Shown: piece after piece, positions 54,068 through 63,169 of the stretch | Numbering within the stretch: the stretch's first letter is position 1 | How the letters are laid out: the number at the start of each line of letters is the position of its first letter | Program-made: the position numbers and the translations under genes | Notes under the pieces: generated by a model | The model's input: the letters and a program-made list of their open reading frames with translations, nothing else | Database searches by the model: none | Told to the model about the DNA's origin: nothing | NCBI RefSeq assembly: GCF_003610805.1 | Contig: NZ_RAPF01000003.1 | Location: 186,001 to 250,000, forward strand | Reading direction: 5' to 3' | DNA length: 64,000 nt | Source: Altericroceibacterium spongiae | GTDB lineage: Bacteria > Pseudomonadota > Alphaproteobacteria > Sphingomonadales > Sphingomonadaceae

Positions 54068-55051
54068 ATGCCATCAGCGATGACCTCACCTGCCAGGATT
54101 GGCGACGCCCCCGGACTTCATTCCGGATATGGGCGGCTGTTCGCTCCCGATGAAATGACGCTCGGGCTGATCATGCCGCTTGAAACCTATCCAAGCGCCG
54201 GCATTCCCACGATGGAGGCGCATCTGGACGCTGCCCGCCATGCCGATGAAATCGGGATCAGCGGGCTCTGGCTGCGCGATATCCCGTTCTACGATCCCCA
54301 ATATGGCGATGCAGGCCAAGTTTTTGAGCCGCTGACCTATATCTCGGCGCTTGCCGGTGCGACTACGCGGATTGCCCTTGGCACGGCGGGGATCGTCCTG
54401 CCGTTTCGCGAACCCAATCTGCTGGCACGGCAGGTCGCAACGCTGGACCAGATTTCGGGCGGCCGGATGATCGTCGGGTTCTCTTCCGGCGACCGGCCAA
54501 AGGAATATCCGCTGTTCGACATCGATTTCGACAGCCGGGCCGGACGCTTTCGCGAAGCCTATGACCTTTATCGCACCTTCACCGAGGAACGCGCCCCGGC
54601 CTACGACACGGTCCGCTTCGGCTCCTCTCCGGGCGGGTATGACGTATTGCCCAAACCCCCGCATGGCAGAACGCCTGCCATCGCAATCGGGCGGGCCGGT
54701 CAGGATATCGCGTGGATTGGGAGCAAGATGGATGGTGTCATCGTGCCAAGTCCGGCGGAACCGGACTTGCCGCAAGCGGTCGCCGATTGGCGCACGGTCT
54801 CGGGCGACGGCTTCAAGCCTTATGGCGTCGCTGGCTTCCTGCATCTGGAGGCGGACCGCGATTATCCCTTCGAACGTGTTCGTGCAGGTTTTCGTACCGG
54901 CAGCCGAAGCCTGGCCGAATTCATGGAGCGCGCACGCGATGCGGGTGTGAACCATATCGCGCTTAACCCTCGTTTCACGAACCGACCCATCGGCGATGTA
55001 CTCGCAGACCTGGAACGCGACGTGCTGCCGCGCTTCCCCTCGCTCGCCTGA
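54068..55051 (+). CDS. LLM class flavin-dependent oxidoreductase (BA3436-like)
   Basis: This 327-residue luciferase-like TIM-barrel protein probably binds FMN. It has the subfamily blocks ISGLWLRDIPFYDPQYGDAG, TTRIALGTAGIVLPFREP, and GGRMIVGFSSGDRPKEYPLF, which fit the BA3436-type branch, then AIGRAGQDIAWIG and NHIALNPRF. Such enzymes oxygenate or reduce small organics with reduced FMN; its substrate is unknown. ATG 54068 follows AAAGGAAC; ATG 54050 is an alternative. It is the first gene of a five-gene operon and has a paralogue three genes on. Confidence 0.9.
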   Translation: MPSAMTSPARIGDAPGLHSGYGRLFAPDEMTLGLIMPLETYPSAGIPTMEAHLDAARHADEIGISGLWLRDIPFYDPQYGDAGQVFEPLTYISALAGATTRIALGTAGIVLPFREPNLLARQVATLDQISGGRMIVGFSSGDRPKEYPLFDIDFDSRAGRFREAYDLYRTFTEERAPAYDTVRFGSSPGGYDVLPKPPHGRTPAIAIGRAGQDIAWIGSKMDGVIVPSPAEPDLPQAVADWRTVSGDGFKPYGVAGFLHLEADRDYPFERVRAGFRTGSRSLAEFMERARDAGVNHIALNPRFTNRPIGDVLADLERDVLPRFPSLA

Positions 55052-55071
55052 ATTTGAACGGACAATCGATC

Positions 55072-56187
55072 ATGACCCAGCTTTTCACACCCTATAACCT
55101 AGCCGGTCTGGCACTTTCCAATCGTGTCGTCATGGCGCCGATGACCCGTTCGCGCGCTGAAAGTGGCGTGCCGGATGATCAGACCGCGCTCTATTATGCG
55201 CAGCGCGCCGGCGCAGGCCTTATCATCACCGAGGGAGCTCCGGTTTCGCAGGAAGGGAACGGCTATCTTTATACGCCCGGCATCCACACCGATGCGCAGG
55301 AAGCCGGCTGGACCAATGTCACCCGCGCGGTTCATGAACGCAGTGGCCGGATTTTCGTGCAGCTTTGGCATGTGGGCCGAGTCTCGCACGTATCGCTCCA
55401 ACAGGATGGGGCCGCGCCAGTTTCGGCCAGCGCAAAGCGGGCCGAAGATACGTCATCCTACTCGATTGGCCCGGATGGCCTGCCGGGCCAGCAACCCGCC
55501 AGCACGCCGCGTGCCCTGACAACCGAGGAAGTGGTCCGCGTGACAGCAGATTTCGTCGCCGCGGCAAGACGCGCCATCCGCGCGGGGTTCGACGGTGTAG
55601 AGATCCATGGCGCAAACGGATATTTGTTCGAACAGTTCATCAATGCGGGCTCCAATGACCGGACCGACCACTATGGCGGCAGCGTCGAAAATCGGCTCCG
55701 CTTCCTTCTTGAAACGGTCGATGCGGTTGCTGCGGAAATCGGCATGGACCGCGTGGGCGTGCGTATCTCACCATTCGGGCGCCTGTTCGACATGGCCGCC
55801 TTTGACGATGAGGCGGAGACATGGCTGTCCCTTGCCGAGCAGATGGAGGTGCGCCAGCCCGCCTATGTCCACCTCAGCAATCAGCTGACCATCGGCGGGG
55901 AAGCGATGCCTGAAACCTTCCCGTCGCAGTTTTGCAAGCGGTTCACCGGCACGCTGATCGCTGCGGGCGGTTTTGACAGGGGTACCGGCGAACAGGCGCT
56001 AAAAGACGGCGCTCTCGACCTGATCGCCTTTGGCAAGCCGTTTATTTCCAATCCCGATTTCGTTGAGCGGATGCAGAACGGCTGGCCCATCGCCGACGCC
56101 CCGCGCGATGCGTTCTATGGCGGCAAGGGCACGAAGAATTACACTGACTTCCCCACCTATGCTGAGCAGGCAGGGGTGACTGCATGA
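55072..56187 (+). CDS. Old yellow enzyme family alkene reductase
   Basis: A 371-residue FMN-dependent ene-reductase of the NemA/XenA-like group that reduces activated C=C bonds or nitro groups with NAD(P)H. FMN contacts are in NRVVMAPMTRSRA. The substrate-binding His-x-x-Asn is in EIHGANGYLFEQF, and FINAGSNDRTDHYGGSVENR is a hallmark of the family. The C-terminal LIAAGGFDRGTGEQAL and FGKPFISNPD are FMN phosphate contacts. ATG 55072 starts MTQLFTPYNL. Its stop overlaps the next start by 4 bases. Confidence 0.94.
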   Translation: MTQLFTPYNLAGLALSNRVVMAPMTRSRAESGVPDDQTALYYAQRAGAGLIITEGAPVSQEGNGYLYTPGIHTDAQEAGWTNVTRAVHERSGRIFVQLWHVGRVSHVSLQQDGAAPVSASAKRAEDTSSYSIGPDGLPGQQPASTPRALTTEEVVRVTADFVAAARRAIRAGFDGVEIHGANGYLFEQFINAGSNDRTDHYGGSVENRLRFLLETVDAVAAEIGMDRVGVRISPFGRLFDMAAFDDEAETWLSLAEQMEVRQPAYVHLSNQLTIGGEAMPETFPSQFCKRFTGTLIAAGGFDRGTGEQALKDGALDLIAFGKPFISNPDFVERMQNGWPIADAPRDAFYGGKGTKNYTDFPTYAEQAGVTA

Positions 56188-56657
56188 CCGATCGCCCAGC
56201 ACCCGCCGCCAACCATCAGGGCCGCATTGCCGCCCTGCTCGACCGCGAAGAAATCCGCGCTCTGCGCCTGCGATACAGCACATTGCTGGATACGAATGCC
56301 GCCGACCGGATGGACGAGGTTTTTACAGGCGATGCCGAGGTCGTTGTCACCACCGGATCGATGAAGGGGCTGGACGAGATCCGCAATGGCCTTGCCAGTG
56401 CCTACAGCCAGTTCGATACGCGCGGTGCGGACCATTTCCCGTTCGTACACGCGGTGGCGAATCATGAAATCACGCTGACCGGGCCGAATAGCGCCGAGGG
56501 AAGCTGTTATCTGCTTGATTTCGTGACCGACAGGCCCGGCGATCGGCACCCCTTTCTGCTGCTTGGCCGCTATCTCGATCGCTATGTTCGCGTGACCGAT
56601 GGCTGGCGCATCGCGCGCACCGCGCTTGACGTGGTGTGGCCTCACCATGACCTGTAA
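56184..56657 (+). CDS. SnoaL/NTF2-like protein
   Basis: A 157-residue single NTF2-fold domain. It has the N-terminal helix DREEIRALRLRYSTLLDTN, the strand region VVTTGSMKGLDEI, HFPFVHAVANHEI, and the final GRYLDRYVRVTDGWRIART typical of SnoaL-like enzymes (cyclases, isomerases, dehydratases or hydroxylase helpers). No catalytic residues can be assigned by eye. It is translationally coupled to the ene-reductase gene. Confidence 0.88.
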   Translation: MTDRPAPAANHQGRIAALLDREEIRALRLRYSTLLDTNAADRMDEVFTGDAEVVVTTGSMKGLDEIRNGLASAYSQFDTRGADHFPFVHAVANHEITLTGPNSAEGSCYLLDFVTDRPGDRHPFLLLGRYLDRYVRVTDGWRIARTALDVVWPHHDL

Positions 56658-56668
56658 GAGAGTTTCCC

Positions 56669-57625
56669 ATGCTTGATAAAGCGCATGCGTCGCAAAGCTT
56701 TGCGCGCGTATTTACCGATGATCAGCTTTCGGTCGGCCTCATCACTCCGCTTGAGGCCTATCCCGACAGCCCGTTTCCGACGCTAAAGGATCACCGCCGG
56801 ATTGCCCAACAGGCCGAGGAGGCCGGTTTTGCCAGCATCTGGCTGCGTGACGTACCGTTCTATGATCCCAATTTCGGCGATGCGGCCCAAATGCTCGATC
56901 CGTTCGTTTATGCAGGCTATCTAGCCGCAGCGACCGAAACGATCACGCTGGGCACGATCGGCATCGTCCTCCCCCTGCGAGAGCCCGTGTCGGTTGCGAA
57001 ACAGGCGCTTTCGGTCGACCGGTTGACCGGCGGGCGCTTCGTGCTGGGCCTTTCCACGGGCGATCGGCCGGTGGAATATCCCGCCTTCAACGTCGATTTC
57101 GACGATAGAGGCGCGCGCTACCGCGAGGCGATGGAGCTGATCCGCACACTGGAAAGCGAAGCGTTTCCTCGTAAGACGACGCAGCGTTTCGGCACGCTCT
57201 CAGGCAATCTGGACCTGTATCCCAAGCCCGTGAACGGGCGCCTGCCTATTATGGCGGTGGGCCGTTCGCGCCAGCCGATCGAATGGCTGGCGCGAAATGT
57301 CGATGCCTGGATATGGGCCGTGGACGACGACCGCGCGATCCGCGAAATTGTCGACGCGCTCAAGACCGCCGCTGGTGACGGCGCACCGCCGGCCTATGGA
57401 TATTCGACTTTCTTCGACCTCGACCCCAACCCCGACGCGCCTTATCAGCGTTTCTACAATGTGGTGCGGATCGGTCGGAAAGCCTTGATCGACCGCTTGC
57501 TGCACCACCGCGATCTGGGCGTGCGGCACATCGCTCTCAATCTCAAACCCTCGCAGCGCTCCGCTCAGTCGGTGATCGAGGAAATGGGTTCACATGTCCT
57601 GCCCGCATTGAAGTCTGCGTCATGA
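56669..57625 (+). CDS. LLM class flavin-dependent oxidoreductase, paralogue
   Basis: A 318-residue relative of the first LLM enzyme. It shares the blocks FASIWLRDVPFYDPNFGDAA, TLGTIGIVLPLREP, GGRFVLGLSTGDRPVEYPAF, and HIALNLKPSQRS. Between the copies the substrate-facing loops differ, so they may catalyse successive steps or form a heteromer. It lies 11 bases after the SnoaL-like gene, and its stop overlaps the next start by 4 bases. Confidence 0.9.
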   Translation: MLDKAHASQSFARVFTDDQLSVGLITPLEAYPDSPFPTLKDHRRIAQQAEEAGFASIWLRDVPFYDPNFGDAAQMLDPFVYAGYLAAATETITLGTIGIVLPLREPVSVAKQALSVDRLTGGRFVLGLSTGDRPVEYPAFNVDFDDRGARYREAMELIRTLESEAFPRKTTQRFGTLSGNLDLYPKPVNGRLPIMAVGRSRQPIEWLARNVDAWIWAVDDDRAIREIVDALKTAAGDGAPPAYGYSTFFDLDPNPDAPYQRFYNVVRIGRKALIDRLLHHRDLGVRHIALNLKPSQRSAQSVIEEMGSHVLPALKSAS

Positions 57626-58575
57626 GCGGGGACAGGGCGGTGATCGGTCGACTCTTGGATGAGCTGGCTACAGGGTGGGCGACGGGCGATCTTTCTAAAG
57701 TCGGGCCTGCTTTTGACGACCGGTCCCGATTGATCAGCGCGCAGCATGGAACTGCAAGCGGTACGGATGCGATCCTGGCGGCTCTGGGCGCCGATACGCG
57801 TGATCGCGGCTTCATCCATCGCGCCACGAACCGCTATATCGGGATCGACGGCAATCGCGCGGCGACCAGCTTCTATCTGTTCGGCCTGATGCATGACGGC
57901 AGGGACAAGGCTTTTCTGTTCGGGACCACGATTATCGCACTGCTGGAAAGGGTCGAGAGTCGGTGGCGCATTGATGACATTCGCATTCAGGCGATGTGGT
58001 CCAAAGGCGATCCGCAGATGGCTTCGCACTGGCTGCATTTTCCGGGCGATCGCGGCTGGCAGCTGGGCGCCCCTCCTCCGGTAATCGTAAGCGAACTGCA
58101 TGCACCGTGGCACGTCCTACCGGATTTGCCTGCACCCGACGATCTTCAAGAGGCGTTGCATGAGCTATATGCCCGCTACGCCTTTGCCGTCGACCAGAAC
58201 GACATCGGCCTGCTGGTCAGCGCCTATGCCAAGGATGTCGAGGGTGGCTTCGCGCCGCTGGGTAATCTGTCCGGGCGGGACGAGGTGGTCGGCATGCTGA
58301 AGAACTTTCGTCATCTCGCGCCCTTCTGGCAACATTTCGGCGAAGTCGTGGCGGTTCAGGATGAAGGTGACGGACAGCATGCAAGGCTGATTATCGGACG
58401 GATCGTGCCGGACCGTCCAGTCGATGAAAGCGGCAGGACAATCTATGCCGCGCATTATCAGCTCCGCGCCGTAAGGAAGGGAGGAAACTGGCATATCTGC
58501 TGGAGTGATTATCGTCCCGGCTGGTTCACACAAGATACGGTTCCCGCTTTCGATATCGGGCGGCCGACCTCCTGA
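57622..58575 (+). CDS. Tandem SnoaL/NTF2-like protein
   Basis: A 317-residue protein made of two NTF2-like domains. The first covers about residues 1-140 (LLDELATGWATGDLSKV, GFIHRATNRYIGIDG, TTIIALLERVESRWRIDDI). The second covers about 170-310 (LQEALHELYARYAFAVDQND, GRDEVVGMLKNFRHLAPFWQ, HYQLRAVRKGGNWHICWSDY). Such pairs resemble dihydroxylase small-subunit-like or cyclase scaffolds; no function can be fixed. It is the last gene of the operon. Confidence 0.85.
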   Translation: MSGDRAVIGRLLDELATGWATGDLSKVGPAFDDRSRLISAQHGTASGTDAILAALGADTRDRGFIHRATNRYIGIDGNRAATSFYLFGLMHDGRDKAFLFGTTIIALLERVESRWRIDDIRIQAMWSKGDPQMASHWLHFPGDRGWQLGAPPPVIVSELHAPWHVLPDLPAPDDLQEALHELYARYAFAVDQNDIGLLVSAYAKDVEGGFAPLGNLSGRDEVVGMLKNFRHLAPFWQHFGEVVAVQDEGDGQHARLIIGRIVPDRPVDESGRTIYAAHYQLRAVRKGGNWHICWSDYRPGWFTQDTVPAFDIGRPTS

Positions 58576-59138
58576 CCAACGATTCCATGCAATGCTGGAT
58601 GCGCTCTATGCTTGTTGCTTTGTAATCAGCCATCTATCTGTGCCGCGAAACGGGACGATGAGCGAATGTCCGGTATGAAATTAGGGAACGGCAGCAAAGT
58701 ACCAAAACACATTATTGGGGACCTGCTGGTTTCCCTTAATTCGAATGACCAGTAATTTAGGTCACTCGAATTGAGTAAAAATTTGGGATTGTGGCGCTTA
58801 TCGATGTGACAATCCAAAAGAGTCTGGCTGTTCGACGATGTTTATATCGCGTTCCAGGTCTGCCCCTCATCTGAACTGTTCGCTGTTGCAATATTGCCTT
58901 TAACGGCGCGGGATCGGCCAGTTACCCAGGGCCGCTCACAGAAACCCAGTAAGCCCAACGTGCATGGGACGGCTACTTCATATCGACATTGCAGCACTGC
59001 GCCATGGAGGGAGCTTGAGAGCTAACCATATGTGCGGGCTGTGAGCTTGCGAACCGATCACTTTACTTGGAGTAAAATTATCGTATACGTTGTACTGTAT
59101 TTTGTATTGGCATATACTAAAACAGGGAGCGTTTCATT
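58576..59138. other. Intergenic region with inverted repeat
   Basis: No intact gene is seen. A near-perfect inverted repeat AATTCGAATGACC / GGTCACTCGAATT lies at 58738-58772 with a 9-base spacer. At 58791 a short frame starts VALIDVTIQKSLAVRR, which resembles the integrase N-terminus at 52094 but stops after 27 codons. CGTATACG at 59082-59089 is a small palindrome in the promoter region of the TonB receptor. Confidence 0.5.
58738..58772. repeat. Inverted repeat, 13-bp arms
   Basis: The arms AATTCGAATGACC and GGTCACTCGAATT have one mismatch and a 9-base spacer, 162 bases after the SnoaL operon. It may be a terminator without a T-run or a recombination site. Confidence 0.6.
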
Positions 59139-62078
59139 ATGCATTCTTTCCGATCGGCACGGCCCAGTCTGCGTTGCCTTTTATTGATGAGTTGCGTCAC
59201 ATTTTCCGCGAATGCTTTGGCTCAAAACGTCTCAAATCAGCCTGATTCCGTCCTAACCGACAGCGATGCGGCCGATGCTCCGATCATTGTGACGGGTTCA
59301 CGCATCCGGCGCGCTGCGACGGACAGCACGGCACCGATTGCGACGGTCGATTCCGATCAGATCAAGGCGGCCGGGACACAAAATATCGCTGATGTGGTGA
59401 ATCAGCTTCCGGCGCTGGCCGTCACTCAGACCAACCAGACCAGCAATCTGGCGGGCAATGCCGGGATCAACGCATTGGATCTGCGCGGCATGGGTACCCA
59501 GCGCACACTTGTGCTGGTTGATGGCCGCCGACAGGTCGCTGCCATTCCTGGTACGTCTGCCGTCGATCTCAGCAATATTCCGTCCAGTCTTGTCGAGCGG
59601 GTGGAAGTGATTACCGGAGGGGCTTCCGCGCTTTATGGTGCCGATGCTGTTGCCGGTGTGGCCAATTTCATTCTCAAAAAGGATTATGAAGGCATCGATG
59701 CCAATGCGCGCTATAGCGCTTCCACGCGTGGCGATATGGACACTTACGGGATCGACATGCTGGCGGGGACCAATTTTGCCGATAGCCGTGGCAATGTGAC
59801 GCTATACGGTTTCTATGAGAACACGCCCGACACGGTCAGTGGGGCGGATCGGCCGTGGACGTCCGACGGGTATCCTATCTATGCCCGGGCCAGCAGCGAA
59901 AATCGCTATTTCATTCAGGACCATGTCCGCAATATCAATACTGCGGATGCAGCTCAGCTTGTTCTCGGTGGCAAGCTATATTCCGTCGATCGGGGAACCG
60001 GTGCTTTGCGTGATCCGATTCTCGGGCCGGGCGGTCTTGTAAATGCGGTTCCGGTGGATCTCGACACTTCTACCGACCCGCTGGGTACGCTGCTCACCAA
60101 TGGCGGTGAATATAATGGTCGTTATGACGGCTTGTATCTCTCGGTTCCGTCCAAAAGAATCAACACCCGCGCTTCGGCAAGCTTCGAAGTGAGCCCGGCA
60201 CTTAATCTTTTCGCCAATGCGACTTTTGCGCATAATAAGTCGGAAGCCGGTTATCTTCAGATGACGGCCTTTGGCACCGATGTCGTGCCGGCCGACAGCC
60301 CTTATATTACGGATGCAATTCGTGCGGCCAGCGGAGGCAGCGTTCCTGATAGCGGTGTGCAGTTCGCTCGTCGCTTTATGGAATTGCCCGCGCCGCGCAC
60401 TGATTATGATCGTAAACTGTTTCAAAGCGTTGTCGGAGCGGAAGGTGACTTCAGCCTTTTCGCGCAGCCCTGGAACTATTCGACCTATTATTCCTACGGC
60501 AAGACGACGCAGCGTGTTCGCGATGTAAATTCGACAGCCTATGACCGCTGGTATCTGGGGCTCGACAGCACGACCGGAGCGAATGGCGAAGCGATTTGCC
60601 GCAGCACCCTCGACGATCCGGGCAATGGCTGCGTTCCGATCAATCCGCTTGTCACACTGACGCCGGAAATGATCGATTATATTACGTATACTTCACATTG
60701 GTCGAAATCGACTCTGACACAGCAGGTTCTGTCGGGCTATGTGTCAGGTGGGTTGTTCGATCTTCCTGGCGGGGCCGTTCAGGTTGTGCTGGGTGCCGAA
60801 TATCGCAAGGAAAAGAACGATATCGGTGCGATCCCCGAATATAACCCCGACAGCCCGCTTTATGATCCCTCGATCGGAACAATGGCCGATACGCTGGTCG
60901 GCAAATATTCGGTCAAGGAAGTCTTCGGGGAAGTCCATGTTCCCATTTTGGCGAACACGCCCTTCTTCGATACGTTGTCGGTCGACGGGGCGCTGCGTCT
61001 TTCGGATTACAGCACCGCTGGTTCTACCACGACCTGGAAAGTTGGTGGTGAATGGGCGCCAATCCCCGATATCCGTTTCCGCGCAACCTATGGTCAGGCG
61101 GTGCGGGCTCCCAACATCGGCGAGCTTTACACAGCGAACAGTGTTTCGGGATTGTGGATCACCGATCCCTGTAACGACTATAATCTTGAGAACCGTAATA
61201 CACGGACGGAATATACTGCCGATAATTGTGCAGCCATCAATCCGGCCGATACGGTAAGCTATTGGGTGTATAAGGATATCATTTCGAGTGGTAATCTCGA
61301 TCTGCAACCGGAAACGGCCAAGACGCTGACGGTCGGAGCCGTTGTGCAGCCGCGCTTCATCCCCGGCCTTACTTTTACGGTGGATTACTATAATATCGAT
61401 CTGCGCAATGCGATCGATGCCTTCGGGGCGCAGACGCTGATTGATAAATGCGTTGATCAGGCAAGTCTGGATAATATTTTCTGTCCGCTGATCGAGCGTG
61501 ATGAGAACGGTAATATTCAGTCGGTCCAGACGCAAAAGCTGAATCTGGCGCAATATCTGACGCGGGGTGTGGATTTCGGTCTCAACTATTCGCTGCCGCT
61601 TTCGCGCCTCGGTATTGAAGGCGATGCGGGAACCCTGTCGGTGGATGCGAATTACACCCGCCTCATCAAACGCCGCTACACACTCGATCCCACCGATCCG
61701 AACAGCATTACCGAATATGCCGGGATCTTCGGTTCGCCCAAATGGAAAGGCGTGGTGCGCACGTCTTACACACGCGATCATATGGGCGTCACCTGGACGC
61801 TGCGGCATTTCTCACCCATGAAGAACAGCACCACGGTAACGGAAGAAGCATACGAAGATGTCTGGACACCTGATGTCTTTTATAATGACATTTCGGCCTA
61901 TGTTGACGTGACCGACAATATCGAATTGTCCGGTGGCCTCAACAATATGTTCGATCGCAAACCGCCCCGTATTCCCGGTGCCGAGGCCGGGGGTTCCAAC
62001 TTCGAACTAAGCTATCAGTCGGGCGTCTATGACGTCATCGGCCGGACATTCTTCCTGACGCTGCGCTTCCACCAGTAA
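59139..62078 (+). CDS. TonB-dependent receptor (large, sphingomonad type)
   Basis: A 979-residue outer-membrane active transporter. A signal peptide ends ANALAQ (about residue 29). A TonB-box-like IIVTGSRIRRAATDSTAPI follows, then the plug (TQRTLVLVDGRRQ, LVERVEVITGGASALYGADA) and a long barrel with FRATYGQAVRAPNIGELY and a final FFLTLRF. This branch is common in sphingomonads and Caulobacter and often imports oligosaccharides or sugar acids. dgoK-dgoA lie downstream, so a galactose- or galactonate-containing substrate is plausible. A terminator follows it. Confidence 0.93.
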   Translation: MHSFRSARPSLRCLLLMSCVTFSANALAQNVSNQPDSVLTDSDAADAPIIVTGSRIRRAATDSTAPIATVDSDQIKAAGTQNIADVVNQLPALAVTQTNQTSNLAGNAGINALDLRGMGTQRTLVLVDGRRQVAAIPGTSAVDLSNIPSSLVERVEVITGGASALYGADAVAGVANFILKKDYEGIDANARYSASTRGDMDTYGIDMLAGTNFADSRGNVTLYGFYENTPDTVSGADRPWTSDGYPIYARASSENRYFIQDHVRNINTADAAQLVLGGKLYSVDRGTGALRDPILGPGGLVNAVPVDLDTSTDPLGTLLTNGGEYNGRYDGLYLSVPSKRINTRASASFEVSPALNLFANATFAHNKSEAGYLQMTAFGTDVVPADSPYITDAIRAASGGSVPDSGVQFARRFMELPAPRTDYDRKLFQSVVGAEGDFSLFAQPWNYSTYYSYGKTTQRVRDVNSTAYDRWYLGLDSTTGANGEAICRSTLDDPGNGCVPINPLVTLTPEMIDYITYTSHWSKSTLTQQVLSGYVSGGLFDLPGGAVQVVLGAEYRKEKNDIGAIPEYNPDSPLYDPSIGTMADTLVGKYSVKEVFGEVHVPILANTPFFDTLSVDGALRLSDYSTAGSTTTWKVGGEWAPIPDIRFRATYGQAVRAPNIGELYTANSVSGLWITDPCNDYNLENRNTRTEYTADNCAAINPADTVSYWVYKDIISSGNLDLQPETAKTLTVGAVVQPRFIPGLTFTVDYYNIDLRNAIDAFGAQTLIDKCVDQASLDNIFCPLIERDENGNIQSVQTQKLNLAQYLTRGVDFGLNYSLPLSRLGIEGDAGTLSVDANYTRLIKRRYTLDPTDPNSITEYAGIFGSPKWKGVVRTSYTRDHMGVTWTLRHFSPMKNSTTVTEEAYEDVWTPDVFYNDISAYVDVTDNIELSGGLNNMFDRKPPRIPGAEAGGSNFELSYQSGVYDVIGRTFFLTLRFHQ

Positions 62079-62103
62079 GCGCGGAAACAGACAGAATAGC
62101 GCA

Positions 62104-62140
62104 ATATGCCGGTCGCTTTTCCGTGAAGCGGCCGGCATAT
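62104..62140 (+). terminator. Terminator after TonB receptor
   Basis: A 15-bp stem (ATATGCCGGTCGCTT, one G-T pair) with a 7-base loop, 26 bases after the stop. Confidence 0.75.
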
Positions 62141-62299
62141 TCGTCTTGACCCGGTCATCTCATTGCTCAATGCCATGGCGGGCTTGGAGGCAGCAGTGCG
62201 AATACGGGTTTTAGCCTGTGTGATGCATGACATTTTCATTTTCTCGGCGTTTTCCTGGGCGGTAGCCAAGGCGCTGACTATCATTGAGTAAGGCTGGCC

Positions 62300-63169
62300 A
62301 TGAGCGAACCGTTTCTCGCAATCGACTGGGGAACAACCAATCGGCGCGTCTATCTGATTGAGAATGGTATGGTACGCCATACGGAAAGAGACGATGCCGG
62401 TGCCGCAAAGATCAGCGATTTCGAACGGGAAATCGCTGCCATCCGGCAGCGTCACGGTGACTATCCGGTGTTGATGGCGGGTATGGTGGGGTCCAGTATC
62501 GGCTGGCAGGAAACGCCCTATGTTCCGGCGCCTGCCGGAATGAAAGAGCTGGCCTCGACCCTGCATTATATCGACGAGCGTACCGCCATCGTGCCCGGCA
62601 TGTCCTGGCAGGCGCCGGATGGACGATGCGATGTGATGCGCGGGGAAGAAGTGCAACTGCTCGGTGCGCACGCTGCCGGGCTGGTGCCCGAAGAGGCCGT
62701 GCTGTGCCAGCCGGGCACTCATTGCAAATGGGCATGGCTCGGCGGCAACGGTGTGGAGCGTTTCGTCACTGCCATGACCGGAGAACTTTTTGCCATGTTG
62801 CGCCAGCATAGCCTGTTGCGCCCGCAGCTGGGCGGCGACGTGGCTGATGGCGATGCTTTCAGGGCAGGTGTGGCACAGGGGCAGCATCGGGATCTGGCTG
62901 CGAGCCTGTTCGGTATCCGGGCAGCAGCCATGCTGGACGCATTGTCCGATGCGGATGCGGCATCCTATGCCAGCGGCGTTCTGATCGGCGCGGATGTCGC
63001 AAATCGTATGGAACACGATAAAGTTGGACGTGTTTATATTTTGGCCGATGTTTATCTCGGTACGCTTTATGCTTCGGCTATTGCGGCACTGGGGGGAGAC
63101 AGCGTGCTGATCGATAGCCATGAGACGTTCGTGGCGGGGATATCTACAATCCGGGAGCTTCAGGAATGA
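62300..63169 (+). CDS. dgoK: 2-dehydro-3-deoxygalactonokinase
   Basis: A 289-residue cytosolic sugar-acid kinase that phosphorylates 2-keto-3-deoxygalactonate at C6 in the De Ley-Doudoroff galactose pathway. The ATP-binding motif FLAIDWGTTNRRVYLI starts at residue 5. DgoK-type blocks PVLMAGMVGSSIGWQETPYV, RGEEVQLLGAHA, CQPGTHCKWAW, and VTAMTGELFAMLRQHSLL follow. The stop overlaps the dgoA start by 4 bases. Confidence 0.94.
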   Translation: MSEPFLAIDWGTTNRRVYLIENGMVRHTERDDAGAAKISDFEREIAAIRQRHGDYPVLMAGMVGSSIGWQETPYVPAPAGMKELASTLHYIDERTAIVPGMSWQAPDGRCDVMRGEEVQLLGAHAAGLVPEEAVLCQPGTHCKWAWLGGNGVERFVTAMTGELFAMLRQHSLLRPQLGGDVADGDAFRAGVAQGQHRDLAASLFGIRAAAMLDALSDADAASYASGVLIGADVANRMEHDKVGRVYILADVYLGTLYASAIAALGGDSVLIDSHETFVAGISTIRELQE

